Shown: in pieces, positions 23,556 to 32,165 of the stretch
How positions within the stretch are numbered: the stretch's first letter is position 1
How the letters are laid out: every line of letters starts with the position of its first letter
Assembly: GCA_004367505.1 (NCBI GenBank)
Contig: SFCB01000130.1
Span: forward strand, 1-40,020
Reading direction: 5' to 3'
Source of the DNA: Chloroflexi bacterium OHK40
Lineage (GTDB): Bacteria; Chloroflexota; Chloroflexia; Chloroflexales; Chloroflexaceae
Length of the DNA: 40,020 nucleotides
Notes under the pieces: generated by a model
Seen by the model: only the letters and a program-made list of their open reading frames with translations
The model's database searches: none
Told to the model about the DNA's origin: nothing
Translations under genes and position numbers: made by a program

Positions 23556-24539
23556 ATGGAGTATCGCAAACTGGGGAACACAGGCCTGGAGGTGTCGCGC
23601 TTCTGCCTCGGCTGCATGGGGTTTGGCGACGCGACACGCTGGGTACACACCTGGGTGCTCAACGAGGACGATAGCCGCCCGGTCATCAAGCATGCCCTGG
23701 AGCTTGGCATCAATTTCTTCGATACGGCCAACATCTACTCGCTCGGGGTGAGTGAGGAGATCCTCGGACGTGCATTGCGAGATTACGCCAGACGCGATGA
23801 GGTCGTCATCGCCACGAAGGTCCACGGCAAGATGCGTGAAGGACCCAATGGCGGTGGGCTCTCACGCAAGGCCATCCTGAGTGAGATTGACCATAGCCTG
23901 CGCAGGCTACAGACCGACTACGTTGATCTCTACCAGATCCACCGGTGGGACTACGGTACCCCGATCGAGGAGACGATGGAGGCACTGCACGACGTGGTGA
24001 AGGCGGGGAAGGCCCGCTACATCGGCGCCTCGGCCATGTGGGCCTGGCAGTTCCAGAAGGCCTTGCACGTCGCCGAGCGGCACGGCTGGACGCGCTTCGT
24101 CTCGATGCAGAACCACCTGAACCTGATCTATCGTGAGGAGGAGCGCGAGATGCTGCCACTGTGCCGGGCGGAGGGCATCGGGGTGATCCCCTACAGCCCG
24201 CTCGCATCGGGCAGGCTTACCCGTGATTGGGCGTCCCAGCGCACACGACGCTCCGAGACCGACCAGATCGCCAGGAGCAAGTATGATGCGACCGCCGAGA
24301 CCGACCGGCTGGTGGTAGAGCGGGTCGCGGAGCTCGCGGAGCGGCACGGGGTGCCACGTGTCCACATTGCGCTCGCCTGGCTGCTCCAGAAGCAGCCGGT
24401 CGTCGCCCCGATAATCGGGGCGACAACGATCGCCCACCTCGACGATGCAGTCGGCGCCCTAGCGGTGAAGCTGAGCCAGGAGGAGGTTGCCTTCCTGGAA
24501 GCGCCGTATGTGCCGCATCCCATCGTCGGCCATCAGTGA
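23556..24539 (+). CDS. Aldo/keto reductase (YajO/Tas-like)
   Basis: 327 residues. Tetrad Asp56, Tyr61 (FFDTANIYSLG), Lys88 (ATKVHG) and His129 (YQIHRWD). Cofactor-binding end PIIGATTIAHLDDAV. It belongs to the longer aldo/keto reductases that act on aldehydes and sugar-like carbonyls. Immediately downstream of the cupin, so co-transcribed with it. A strong hairpin 45 bp after its stop marks the end of this unit. Confidence 0.93.
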   Translation: MEYRKLGNTGLEVSRFCLGCMGFGDATRWVHTWVLNEDDSRPVIKHALELGINFFDTANIYSLGVSEEILGRALRDYARRDEVVIATKVHGKMREGPNGGGLSRKAILSEIDHSLRRLQTDYVDLYQIHRWDYGTPIEETMEALHDVVKAGKARYIGASAMWAWQFQKALHVAERHGWTRFVSMQNHLNLIYREEEREMLPLCRAEGIGVIPYSPLASGRLTRDWASQRTRRSETDQIARSKYDATAETDRLVVERVAELAERHGVPRVHIALAWLLQKQPVVAPIIGATTIAHLDDAVGALAVKLSQEEVAFLEAPYVPHPIVGHQ

Positions 24540-24583
24540 GATCCACGGTCAGAGCTCCGAGTTGGTCGTGTTCCCCTGGATCG

Positions 24584-24625
24584 CACGAGCGCCCGCCAGC
24601 ATCCCGCTGCTGGCGGGCGCTCGTG
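24584..24625. terminator. 18-bp perfect hairpin after the aldo/keto reductase
   Basis: Arms CACGAGCGCCCGCCAGCA (24584-24601) and TGCTGGCGGGCGCTCGTG (24608-24625) with a 6-base loop. There is no T-tract, as often in high-GC genomes, so I call it a probable terminator rather than a proven one. It separates the reductase unit from the rhamnose operon. Confidence 0.65.
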
Positions 24626-24714
24626 TGGTGCGCGCCGTGGGAAGGCGCTTCGAACCCTGCGCTCCGAGACCGCACCAGGCCAGCCATGCGCCATTCGTTC
24701 CGCTTTCGATTCGC

Positions 24715-24742
24715 TTGACATTGTGAGTGAACGTGCTATAGT
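24715..24742 (+). promoter_or_regulatory. Sigma-70 promoter of the rhamnose operon
   Basis: TTGACA (24715-24720), a 16-bp spacer and TATAGT (24737-24742), 112 bp upstream of rhaA. Confidence 0.8.
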
Positions 24743-24768
24743 GTGCAAAACGAAATGTAAAAGAAACA

Positions 24769-24785
24769 AATAAGCTTCGCTTATT
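24769..24785. promoter_or_regulatory. Inverted repeat, candidate operator of the rhamnose operon
   Basis: AATAAGC-TTC-GCTTATT, perfect 7-bp arms, 27 bp downstream of the -10 element, where a bound repressor would block transcription. Between promoter and palindrome there are also AAACGAAA and AAAGAAAC words of the kind DeoR-family repressors bind. No regulator gene lies next to the operon, so the regulator cannot be named. Confidence 0.5.
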
Positions 24786-24854
24786 CAGCATTCACTACCG
24801 CCATACCGTCGCGCGGGCCGCAGGCGGGGCCAGCACCAGGCAGGAGGAAGACCG

Positions 24855-26126
24855 ATGGCATCCCACGCTGGAGCCGCCGAGGCGGCCTATGAGCACGCCT
24901 GCGAGCGCTACGCCGCCCTTGGCGTCGACACCGAGGCAGCACTGGAGCGACTCTCCCGGGTGAGCCTGAGCCTGCACTGCTGGCAGGGCGACGACGTCGG
25001 CGGCTTCGAGAACCCCGGCGGCGCGCTGGGAGGGGGCATCGCCGCCACGGGCAACTATCCCGGCAAGGCCCGTAATGGCGATGAGCTCCGCAGCGACCTC
25101 GACCTGGCCTTCCGGCTCATCCCCGGGAGCCATCGCCTCAACCTCCACGCCATCTACGCCGAAACGGGCGGCGCACGGGTAGCGCGCAACGAACTGGGCC
25201 CCGAGCACTTTGCCGCCTGGCTCGACTGGGCAAAGGCGCAGGGCCACGGCCTCGACTTCAATCCCACCTGCTTCTCCCACCCCCTCGCCGCCGATGGGTA
25301 CACCCTCGCCCACCCCGACCCGGCCGTGCGCCAGTTCTGGATCGAGCACTGCATCGCCAGCAGGCGCATCGGCGCCCACTTCGGCCGCGTGCTTGGCACG
25401 CCCTGCATCACCAACATCTGGGTGCCCGACGGCTCGAAGGACACCCCGGCCGACCGCCTCGCCCCCCGCCAGCGCCTGCGCGCGAGCCTGGATGCCGTAC
25501 TGGCCGAGCCCCTCGATCCGGCCTGGAACCGCGACGCCGTGGAGGCCAAGCTCTTCGGGATCGGCGTCGAGAGCTATACCGTAGGCTCCCACGAGTTCTA
25601 CATGGGCTATGCCATGAGCCGCCCGGGCACGCTGCTCTGCCTCGACGCTGGCCACTTCCACCCCACCGAGGTGATCTCCGATAAGCTCTCCGCCGTGCTG
25701 CTCTACATCGATGAGTTGCTGCTCCACGTCAGCCGTGGCGTGCGCTGGGACAGCGACCATGTGGTGACCCTGACCGACGAGCTCCAGGCGATCATGCAGG
25801 AGTTGGTCCGGGGCGACTTCCTTGGCCGTACCCATATCGGCCTCGACTTTTTCGATGCCAGCATCAACCGGGTAGCCGCCTGGGTGATCGGCGCCCGCAA
25901 CGCCCAGCGCGCCCTGCTCCTCGCCCTGCTTGAGCCAACCGCCCGGCTCCGCGAGCTCGAGCGCACCGGTGACAATACCGGCCGCCTGGCTCTGATGGAG
26001 GAGCTCAAGGGCCTGCCATGGGGCGCGGTGTGGGATCAGTTCTGCCTCCGCCACGATGCTCCGGTTGGCATGGCCTTCCTCGATGCGATCCGTAGCTACG
26101 AGGCGAAGGTGTTGGCACAGCGGTAG
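24855..26126 (+). CDS. rhaA: L-rhamnose isomerase
   Basis: 423 residues, the length of E. coli RhaA, and colinear with it: [74 protein letters not shown] and [21 protein letters not shown]. It converts L-rhamnose to L-rhamnulose with divalent metal held by the His and Asp residues of the LDAGHFHP and LDFFD blocks. The ATG follows AGGAGGAAG. First gene of the rhamnose operon. This is the enterobacterial/Bacillus type of isomerase, not the Pseudomonas-type RhaI. Confidence 0.96.
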   Translation: MASHAGAAEAAYEHACERYAALGVDTEAALERLSRVSLSLHCWQGDDVGGFENPGGALGGGIAATGNYPGKARNGDELRSDLDLAFRLIPGSHRLNLHAIYAETGGARVARNELGPEHFAAWLDWAKAQGHGLDFNPTCFSHPLAADGYTLAHPDPAVRQFWIEHCIASRRIGAHFGRVLGTPCITNIWVPDGSKDTPADRLAPRQRLRASLDAVLAEPLDPAWNRDAVEAKLFGIGVESYTVGSHEFYMGYAMSRPGTLLCLDAGHFHPTEVISDKLSAVLLYIDELLLHVSRGVRWDSDHVVTLTDELQAIMQELVRGDFLGRTHIGLDFFDASINRVAAWVIGARNAQRALLLALLEPTARLRELERTGDNTGRLALMEELKGLPWGAVWDQFCLRHDAPVGMAFLDAIRSYEAKVLAQR

Positions 26127-26360
26127 AAGCACCGAAACGCCATCACCGCGCCACGTGAGAACCTTCCGATCACAGCGCGGCGTCATGAGCGTCAACACCC
26201 TGCGCACCCGGTCACGACGCAGCGCGCCGCTTCTCTACGGAACCTCAGAACGGCAACCCACGGACGGCGGCGTGCGATCTGGGAACGACCAGTTGCTGAC
26301 AGTGGCCCACGTGCGATGCTGGACACGGGGTTGCTCATCCGCCGCACAAGGATCTTCACT

Positions 26361-28550
26361 ATGGCACCTGAATCCCGTTTTCAGTACGTCACCTACGGCT
26401 GGGACGACTCCTATGCCGCGACGCTCGACCCGGTGGCGCGGCTCGTCTATCGCTCCAATCTCCTCGGTGGCGATCAGCGCATTACCAATACTGGCGGCGG
26501 CAACACCTCCGCGAAGCTGATCGAGCGCGACCCGCTGAGCGGTGCGCCCGTCGAGGTGCTCTGGGTCAAGGGCTCGGGCGGCGACCTGCGCACCGCCCGG
26601 CGCGAGCACTTCGCCTCGCTCTATCTGGAGAAGCTGCACGGCCTCCAGGCCCACTACCAGCGCGCCCCCGAGCGCGGCCCGAAAACGGCAATCGAGGACG
26701 CGCTGGTTGGCCTTTACGCCCACGCCACCTTTAACCTGAATCCGCGCCCCTCGTCGATCGACACCCCGCTCCACGCCTTCGTGCCGTACCGATACGTTGA
26801 CCACATGCACCCCAATGCCGTGATCGCGATCGCCGCCGCGCAAAACGCCGAGCAGCTCACCCGTGCGATCTACGGCGACGAAGTGGTCTGGACGCCCTGG
26901 CAGCGCCCCGGCTTCGACCTGGGCCTCAAGCTCCAGGCGATCGTGCGGGACAACCCGCAGGCGAAGGGGGTGATCCTCGGCGGCCATGGGCTGATCAACT
27001 GGGCAGACGACGACAGGGCGTGCTACGAGCTGACGCTGGAGTTGATTGAGCGGGCCGCCCGCTTCATCGCGGCTCACGACAAGGGCGAGCGGACCTTCGG
27101 CGGCCCGAAGTACCAGAGCCTTGCGGAGGGCGAGCGCCGCGCCACGCTGGCGGCCATCCTGCCCTGGCTGCGCGGGCAGGTGAGCCAGGAGCGGCGCTTC
27201 GTTGGCACCGTGCACGACGATGCGGCGCTGCTGCGCTTCGTCAACAGCCACGATGCCGAGCGCCTCGCCGCTCTCGGGACGAGTTGCCCCGACCACTTCT
27301 TGCGCACCAAGATCAAGCCGCTGTACGTTGACTGGAACCCACGGACCGGGGATCTGGAGGGGCTGAAGCGCAAGCTTGCCGCCGGGCTGGAACAGTACCG
27401 CCAGGATTACGCGGCGTACTACCAGGCCCACCGGCATGCCGACTCCCCCGCCATGCGTGACCCGAACCCGACGGTCATTCTCATCCCTGGCCTGGGCATG
27501 GTCGCCTGGGGCAAGGACAAGAGCGAATCACGGGTGACGGCCGAGTTCTACACCTGTGCGGTGGAGGTGATGCGGGGCGCCGAGGCGATCGACCGCTACA
27601 CGGCGCTGCCGCTCCAGGAGGCCTTCGACATCGAGTACTGGCAGCTAGAGGAGGCCAAGCTGCGGCGCATGCCTCCCGAGCAAGAGCTGGCGCGCCAGGT
27701 GATTGCCGTGGTGGGGAGCGGCAGCGGGATCGGTCGCGAGGTGGCGCTCAGGCTGGCGAACGAGGGCGCCCAGGTGGTCTGCGTGGATAAAGACGGCGCG
27801 GCGGCCGCCGCCACAGCCGAGTTGATCACCAGGCAGCACGGCCTGGGCATCGGTGTGGCTGGTACGGGCATCTCGGGCTGCGGCCCGGCGATCGGCCTGG
27901 AAGGCGACATGACCCGGCGCGCGAGTGTGCGGGCCATGCTCGATCAGGCGACCCTGGCCTATGGTGGCCTGGACGCTGTGGCCGTGACGGCGGGGATCTT
28001 TGTTGCCCCGGACACCGCCGGACGCATCCCCGACGAGCAGTGGGCCCTGACCTTTGCGATCAACGTGACCGGCCTCTACCTGGTGGCCGACGAGGCGGCG
28101 CGGCTCTGGCGAGAACAGGGGCTACCAGCCAACCTGGTGCTCACCACTTCGGTGAATGCCGTGGTGCCGAAGAAGGGCTCGCTGGCCTACGATACGAGCA
28201 AGGCGGCCGCCAATCACCTCGTCCGCGAGCTGGCTGTCGAGCTGGCACCCCTTGTGCGCGTCAATGGCGTGGCGCCAGCAACGGTGGTGCAGGGGAGCGG
28301 CATGTTCCCCCGCGAGCGGGTGATTGCCTCGCTCGCGAAATACGCGATCCCCTACAGCGAGAGCGAGCCCACCGAGGAACTGACCGCGAAGCTGGCCCGG
28401 TTCTACGCTGATCGGACGCTGCTCAAACGTCCGATCACTCCCGCCGACCAGGCCGAGGCGATCTTCCTGCTGCTCACCAACCGGCTGTGCCAGACTACCG
28501 GCCAGGTGCTCACCGTGGATGGCGGGCTGCACGAAGCCTTCCTGCGCTGA
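26361..28550 (+). CDS. Bifunctional rhamnulose-1-phosphate aldolase / L-lactaldehyde dehydrogenase
   Basis: 729 residues. Residues 1 to about 430 are a class II aldolase/adducin domain with zinc histidines His148 and His150 (DHMHPNAV) and His209 (GGHGLINW). Residues 440-729 are a short-chain dehydrogenase: cofactor loop G-S-G-S-G-I-G (452-458), catalytic Ser in TTSVNAVV, and Tyr-x3-Lys in AYDTSKAA. Fusions of this type (called RhaEW or RhaD/E, Bacillus YuxG-like) split rhamnulose 1-phosphate into dihydroxyacetone phosphate and L-lactaldehyde and oxidise the aldehyde to lactate. The ATG at 26361 has AAGGA 8 bases upstream; an earlier in-frame ATG at 26316 lacks homology. 234 bp after rhaA on the same strand; I see no gene in that gap. 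Confidence 0.93.
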   Translation: MAPESRFQYVTYGWDDSYAATLDPVARLVYRSNLLGGDQRITNTGGGNTSAKLIERDPLSGAPVEVLWVKGSGGDLRTARREHFASLYLEKLHGLQAHYQRAPERGPKTAIEDALVGLYAHATFNLNPRPSSIDTPLHAFVPYRYVDHMHPNAVIAIAAAQNAEQLTRAIYGDEVVWTPWQRPGFDLGLKLQAIVRDNPQAKGVILGGHGLINWADDDRACYELTLELIERAARFIAAHDKGERTFGGPKYQSLAEGERRATLAAILPWLRGQVSQERRFVGTVHDDAALLRFVNSHDAERLAALGTSCPDHFLRTKIKPLYVDWNPRTGDLEGLKRKLAAGLEQYRQDYAAYYQAHRHADSPAMRDPNPTVILIPGLGMVAWGKDKSESRVTAEFYTCAVEVMRGAEAIDRYTALPLQEAFDIEYWQLEEAKLRRMPPEQELARQVIAVVGSGSGIGREVALRLANEGAQVVCVDKDGAAAAATAELITRQHGLGIGVAGTGISGCGPAIGLEGDMTRRASVRAMLDQATLAYGGLDAVAVTAGIFVAPDTAGRIPDEQWALTFAINVTGLYLVADEAARLWREQGLPANLVLTTSVNAVVPKKGSLAYDTSKAAANHLVRELAVELAPLVRVNGVAPATVVQGSGMFPRERVIASLAKYAIPYSESEPTEELTAKLARFYADRTLLKRPITPADQAEAIFLLLTNRLCQTTGQVLTVDGGLHEAFLR

Positions 28551-28874
28551 GCCCGACGGGATGCGCGTGGCGCCACCGGCTTCCCCGATCAGGCCTGTAT
28601 GAACCGGCGGCGGCTGCGCCAGGAGCCGGAGACGATCTCGAACCGCCCCAATGATACTGGCCTGGTTACCCGGCTCGCCCTGCACAACGGTGGCCAACGT
28701 AGCCAGTACAGGCACCACGTGTGCGATGGCCCGCGCTGCGATCCTGGGCACCCGCGCCGCCGAGTTGAGCCGGCGGCCACCTACGCGATGCTGGACCAGG
28801 CCCACGGCGGGCGCGGCGCGGGCCTCACCGACGACGAGCCGCGCGAGAATCTCCGCGCCTTCCCTGGAGTGGCT
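28551..28874. other. 324-bp gap within the rhamnose operon
   Basis: Open reading frames exist on both strands here, as expected at this GC content, but none reads like a protein I know and none has a good ribosome site. I find no promoter or repeat. It may be the remains of a deleted gene between the aldolase fusion and rhaB. Confidence 0.4.
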
Positions 28875-30368
28875 ATGAGCGAGACGACCAACTTCATCGC
28901 TGTCGATATCGGCGCCGCGAGCGGGCGCGTGATCCTTGGTCGCTGGGCGGGCGAGCGCTTCGCCCTTGAAGAGTTGCACCGCTTCCCGAACGGGCCCGTA
29001 GAGGAGGGCGGCGCACTCCACTGGGATGCCGGGCGGCTCTGGCACGAGATCCAGGCCGGCATCGCGGCGTACACCGCCCGCGAAGCGGCGCCCCTCGCCG
29101 GGATCGGCATCGACACCTGGGCGGTGGACTACGGGCTGCTCGACGCCGAGGGCCGGCTGCTCGGCAACCCTTACCACTACCGCGACCGACGCACCGAAGG
29201 CGTGCCCGCCTGGGTCGATGCCCACATCCCGCCGGCGGAGCTCTATGCCCTGACTGGCATCCAGCGGCTGCCGCTCAACACCCTCTACCAACTGGCAGCC
29301 GCGGCCCGCGCCAGCGACCCGCAACTCGCCGCTGCCGCAACCCTGCTGCTCATGCCCGATCTGTTCCACTACTGGCTGACGGGCCGCAAAGTGGCCGAGT
29401 ACACGAACGCCACAACCACGATGTTCCTCGATGCTCACGCGCGGCGCTGGGCAACCGATCTGCTGGAGCGGCTGAGCCTCCCGACCCACATCCTGCCACC
29501 CATCGTCGCGCCGGGGACGATCCTTGGCGCCGTGCAGCCCGGCCTGGCCGCAGCCCTCGGGCTGCGCCACGAGGTACCGGTGATCGCCGTGGGCACCCAC
29601 GACACGGCCAGCGCCGTCGCGGCGGTGCCCGGCCTCGACGAGCGCAGCGCCTACATCAGCAGCGGCACCTGGAGCCTGGTAGGGGTGGAGCTAGCCGAGC
29701 CGGTGCTGAGCGAGCAGGCGCGGCGGCTGAACTTCACCAACGAGGGCGGCGTAGGCGGAACCATCCGCTTCCTGAAGAACGTCGGCGGGCTCTGGCTGCT
29801 CCAGGAGTGCCAGCGCCGCTGGCGCGAGGAAGGGCGGGACTACCGCTGGCCCGAGCTCGTGGCCCTGGCCGAGGCCGCCACCCCGCTCCGCTCCCTGGTT
29901 GACCCGGACGCGCCGGAGTTCCTTCACGTGGGCGACATGCCCGCGACGATCCGCGCCTACTGCCGCCGCACGCGCCAGCCCGAGCCCGAGGATGTAGGGG
30001 CGACGGTGCGCTGCTGCCTGGAGAGCCTGGCACTCAAGTATCGCTGGGTAATCGAGGCGCTGGAAGGGCTGACCGACCGGCGCATCGAGACCGTGCGCGT
30101 GGTGGGCGGGGGCAGCCAGAACGCGCTCCTCTGCCAGCTCACCGCCGACGCCTGCAAGCGCCCGGTCATCGCCGGGCCGGCCGAGGGCACCGCCCTGGGG
30201 AATCTCATCGTCCAGGCCGTGGCAACGGGCCACCTGCCCGATCTGGCAGCGGGGCGACACGCCGCAGGAGCCTCGGTCCCCCAGACAATCTACACACCCC
30301 GGGACTCAGGCGACTGGGATGCCGCGATCGTGAGCTTCGAGGCCCTTGTCGCCACCGTCTCCTCATGA
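28875..30368 (+). CDS. rhaB: Rhamnulokinase (FGGY kinase)
   Basis: 497 residues. It phosphorylates L-rhamnulose at C1. N-terminal FGGY domain with the phosphate loop VDIGAASGRVILG and the substrate-site segment IGIDTWAVDYGLLD; MPDLFHYWLTG and E-Y-T-N-A-T-T-T are typical of RhaB. The second domain has GTHDTASAVAAVPG, SSGTWSLVGVE and the adenosine motif VVGGGSQNALLCQL. The ATG at 28875 has GGAG upstream; the frame continues upstream but without homology. Third enzyme of the rhamnose pathway in this operon. Confidence 0.95.
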   Translation: MSETTNFIAVDIGAASGRVILGRWAGERFALEELHRFPNGPVEEGGALHWDAGRLWHEIQAGIAAYTAREAAPLAGIGIDTWAVDYGLLDAEGRLLGNPYHYRDRRTEGVPAWVDAHIPPAELYALTGIQRLPLNTLYQLAAAARASDPQLAAAATLLLMPDLFHYWLTGRKVAEYTNATTTMFLDAHARRWATDLLERLSLPTHILPPIVAPGTILGAVQPGLAAALGLRHEVPVIAVGTHDTASAVAAVPGLDERSAYISSGTWSLVGVELAEPVLSEQARRLNFTNEGGVGGTIRFLKNVGGLWLLQECQRRWREEGRDYRWPELVALAEAATPLRSLVDPDAPEFLHVGDMPATIRAYCRRTRQPEPEDVGATVRCCLESLALKYRWVIEALEGLTDRRIETVRVVGGGSQNALLCQLTADACKRPVIAGPAEGTALGNLIVQAVATGHLPDLAAGRHAAGASVPQTIYTPRDSGDWDAAIVSFEALVATVSS

Positions 30369-30421
30369 TCCGACGGCGAGATGAAACGGGATGCTCCGCG
30401 TTGGGACGCTCTGTAGGCCCT

Positions 30422-30473
30422 CACCCCCGCCCACGCGGGAGCCCAGCCCCACCGCCCACGCGGGAACCCGGCG
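30422..30473. repeat. Two-copy 25-bp direct repeat with small hairpins
   Basis: CCGCCCACGCGGGA-G/A-CCC occurs twice, 25 bp apart (from 30427 and 30452). Each copy can fold as CCCGC-CCAC-GCGGG (second copy CCGC-CCAC-GCGG). It lies 50 bp after rhaB and could help end that transcript. Confidence 0.6.
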
Positions 30474-30543
30474 CTGGAAGAGCAGATTGCCACAACTCAC
30501 GGGGGTGCAGGCCCATCCGGCACCTCCACCGCTGATCACCGGC

Positions 30544-30572
30544 TTGACAACGCGGCGCACGGGATATATACT
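30544..30572 (+). promoter_or_regulatory. Consensus sigma-70 promoter of the TetR gene
   Basis: TTGACA (30544-30549), exactly 17 bp, TATACT (30567-30572). The operator palindrome begins 3 bp after the -10. Confidence 0.88.
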
Positions 30573-30574
30573 TG

Positions 30575-30588
30575 AGACCGATCGGTCT
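30575..30588. promoter_or_regulatory. TetR-type operator, 14-bp perfect palindrome
   Basis: AGACCGATCGGTCT, between the -10 element and the TetR ribosome site, where binding would block transcription start. The core GACC-N4-GGTC recurs at 31331-31346 ahead of the next gene. Confidence 0.75.
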
Positions 30589-30605
30589 TTTTGTAGGAGG
30601 TTCGG

Positions 30606-31223
30606 ATGGGCAAGGGCGAGGAGACCCGCGAGCGCGTGGCGGCGCAGGCGGCGGCGCTGTTCAACGTCCACGGCTACGCTGGTACCTCTATGAGCGCCAT
30701 CATGGAAGCCACTGGCCTGGAGAAGGGGGGAATCTACCGCCACTTTGCCAGTAAGGAGCAACTCGCCCTTGCCGCCTTTGACTACGCCGCCAGCCAGGTG
30801 CGCCGGCGCTTCGCCGAGGGGCTCGCCGGGAAGGCCCACGCCGCCGATCGCCTGGTGGCCTTTCTGGAGGTGTTTCGTGGCTATGCCCGGCGCCCGCCTC
30901 TGCACGGGGGCTGCCCGGTGCTCAACACGGCCGTCGAGAGCGACGATACCAACCCCCTGCTCCGCGCCCGCGCCGGGGCGGTGATCGAGGAGTGGCGCGC
31001 GCTGATTGAGTCGACGGTGCGAGACGGGATCGCGCGCCACGAGATCCGCCCCGAGGTGGACGGGGCACGCCTGGCGCTGTTCCTGATCGCCACCATGGAG
31101 GGCGCGGTGATGCTCACCCGGCTGCTCGGTGATCCGGCCCCGCTAGAGTACGCCTACGAGCATCTGCGCCAGCATATCGAGAGCGCTGTCCGCCAGCCCG
31201 CGCTTGATGCTCCAGGCGGCTGA
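30606..31223 (+). CDS. TetR/AcrR-family transcriptional repressor
   Basis: 205 residues. The N-terminal helix-turn-helix (about 8-54) reads ETRERVAAQAAALFNVHGYAG, then TSMSAIMEATGLEKGGIYRHF, the classic TetR arrangement. The ligand domain contains GCPVLNTAVESDDTNP, a motif of a TetR subgroup often found with efflux or reductase genes. Strong GTAGGAGG ribosome site. Its own promoter carries a palindromic operator, so it is very likely autorepressed. Downstream on the same strand are two small membrane proteins and an MFS exporter, the probable targets. Confidence 0.94.
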   Translation: MGKGEETRERVAAQAAALFNVHGYAGTSMSAIMEATGLEKGGIYRHFASKEQLALAAFDYAASQVRRRFAEGLAGKAHAADRLVAFLEVFRGYARRPPLHGGCPVLNTAVESDDTNPLLRARAGAVIEEWRALIESTVRDGIARHEIRPEVDGARLALFLIATMEGAVMLTRLLGDPAPLEYAYEHLRQHIESAVRQPALDAPGG

Positions 31224-31330
31224 GCCGCGCGCTGATTCTGCCGCGTTCGTAAGCCCGTTGCGGGGTGGGCCGTGCTCGTGGGGCCTGCCCGGCTGGTCCT
31301 TCCCCTGATCGGGTTCCTGTGCCCAAAAAA

Positions 31331-31346
31331 GCGACCATTCGGTCGC
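31331..31346. promoter_or_regulatory. Second GACC-N4-GGTC palindrome: TetR operator or hairpin
   Basis: GCGACC-ATTC-GGTCGC, 40 bp before the membrane protein start. It shares the GACC-N4-GGTC core and, on the minus strand, GACCGA followed by GGTC with the operator at 30575. It is flanked by six A on its left, so on the minus strand it also looks like an intrinsic terminator, but no minus-strand gene ends here. I prefer an operator for the TetR protein. Confidence 0.5.
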
Positions 31347-31385
31347 TTCGGCCCATCACACTGCCCGCGCTGAAAGGAGTTCACC

Positions 31386-32009
31386 GTGTTACGCCAAGAA
31401 ACCGCCCCGCTCACGCCCGCCTCCTATGCGCCGTATCGGGCCTGGTTGCTCGGGCTACTCACCTGGGGGCTGCTCGTCACCCTGCTCGCCCGTAGCGGTC
31501 TGCTCGCCGCCCTGCCTACGCAGCTGCTGCCGCTGCCGATCGCCCTCGCCATCAGCGGGCTGCTGGCGGCCTACGCCTTCCTGCCGGGCACGCGACATTT
31601 GGCCCAGCAGCTCGATATGCGCTGGCTGACCCTCTTCAATGTCTGGCGTGTTCCGGCTGCGTTGCTCTTTTTCTGGTACGGCGCCCAGGGTCTGCTGCCG
31701 GCAACCTTCGTGCACAACGCTGGCTGGGGCGACCTGATCGCTGGCCTTGCCGCCATCCCGGTGGTGTTCTGGCTGATGCCACGGCCCCGATGGCGGCGCC
31801 CGAGCCTGCTGGCCTTTCACCTCTTCAGCTTCGCCGACTTTGTCGTCGCCGTGGGCACCGGTTTCAGCTTCAGCCTGCTCGGTAACCCGCTGATGGGCGA
31901 GCTCAAGAGCTTCCCTCTCGCGCTCATCCCGCTCTTCGGTGTGCCACTCACCGGTGCGTTGAGCGTGATCGCCCTGCACCGCCTCGCTACCGGCCGCGAT
32001 GGGAGCTAG
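31386..32009 (+). CDS. Uncharacterised six-helix membrane protein (paralogue of 33673-34209)
   Basis: 207 residues with about six membrane segments. I do not recognise the family. Its second half resembles the protein at 33673-34209: both have an Arg followed by a hydrophobic helix, then a G-x-L-P-A-x-F segment, G-D-L-x-x-G-L-A, an L-F-S...D-F-V block and a C-terminal L/F-I-P-x-F-x-V-P. The GTG start has AAAGGAG upstream. It lies 162 bp after the tetR gene, behind a second operator-like palindrome, and before the MFS gene. Confidence 0.8.
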   Translation: MLRQETAPLTPASYAPYRAWLLGLLTWGLLVTLLARSGLLAALPTQLLPLPIALAISGLLAAYAFLPGTRHLAQQLDMRWLTLFNVWRVPAALLFFWYGAQGLLPATFVHNAGWGDLIAGLAAIPVVFWLMPRPRWRRPSLLAFHLFSFADFVVAVGTGFSFSLLGNPLMGELKSFPLALIPLFGVPLTGALSVIALHRLATGRDGS

Positions 32010-32102
32010 CGCCCGGCGAAGCCGGCCCGCGCTGGCTTGCTCCGGCCCCTCCGGCGGCCTGTGGGGCGGCACGCCGGAAGCCGTGCGACCCCGGCGTGGG
32101 CA
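32009..32102 (+). repeat. Second dispersed repeat family, copy 2
   Basis: Begins AGCGCCCGGCGAAGCCGG and continues CCCGCGCTGGCTTG, CTCCGGCCCC, GGCGGCCTGTGGGGCGG. It matches 3735-3826 on the opposite strand. It starts at the stop codon of the membrane protein gene (TAG at 32007-32009 falls at its edge). Confidence 0.65.
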
Positions 32103-32165
32103 CGCGATGCCGCCGGAAGGGTGGCGTCTCCGCGCTGTCCCAGCCGCCCCTGGAAAGGGTTGTTG

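Noticed and set aside
26150-26290. A fifth copy of the first dispersed element after rhaA
   Set aside because: Only short words (ACGCC, CCACGTG) match and their order is not kept.
28122-29600. Long minus-strand open frame across the end of the rhamnose aldolase fusion and rhaB
   Set aside because: It is antisense to two clear enzymes over most of its length and has no recognisable domain; the part in the 324-bp gap alone is not convincing.
31331-31346. Simple intrinsic terminator of tetR
   Set aside because: The T-tract is on the minus-strand side, so it cannot terminate the plus-strand tetR transcript; the shared core with the tetR operator fits better.
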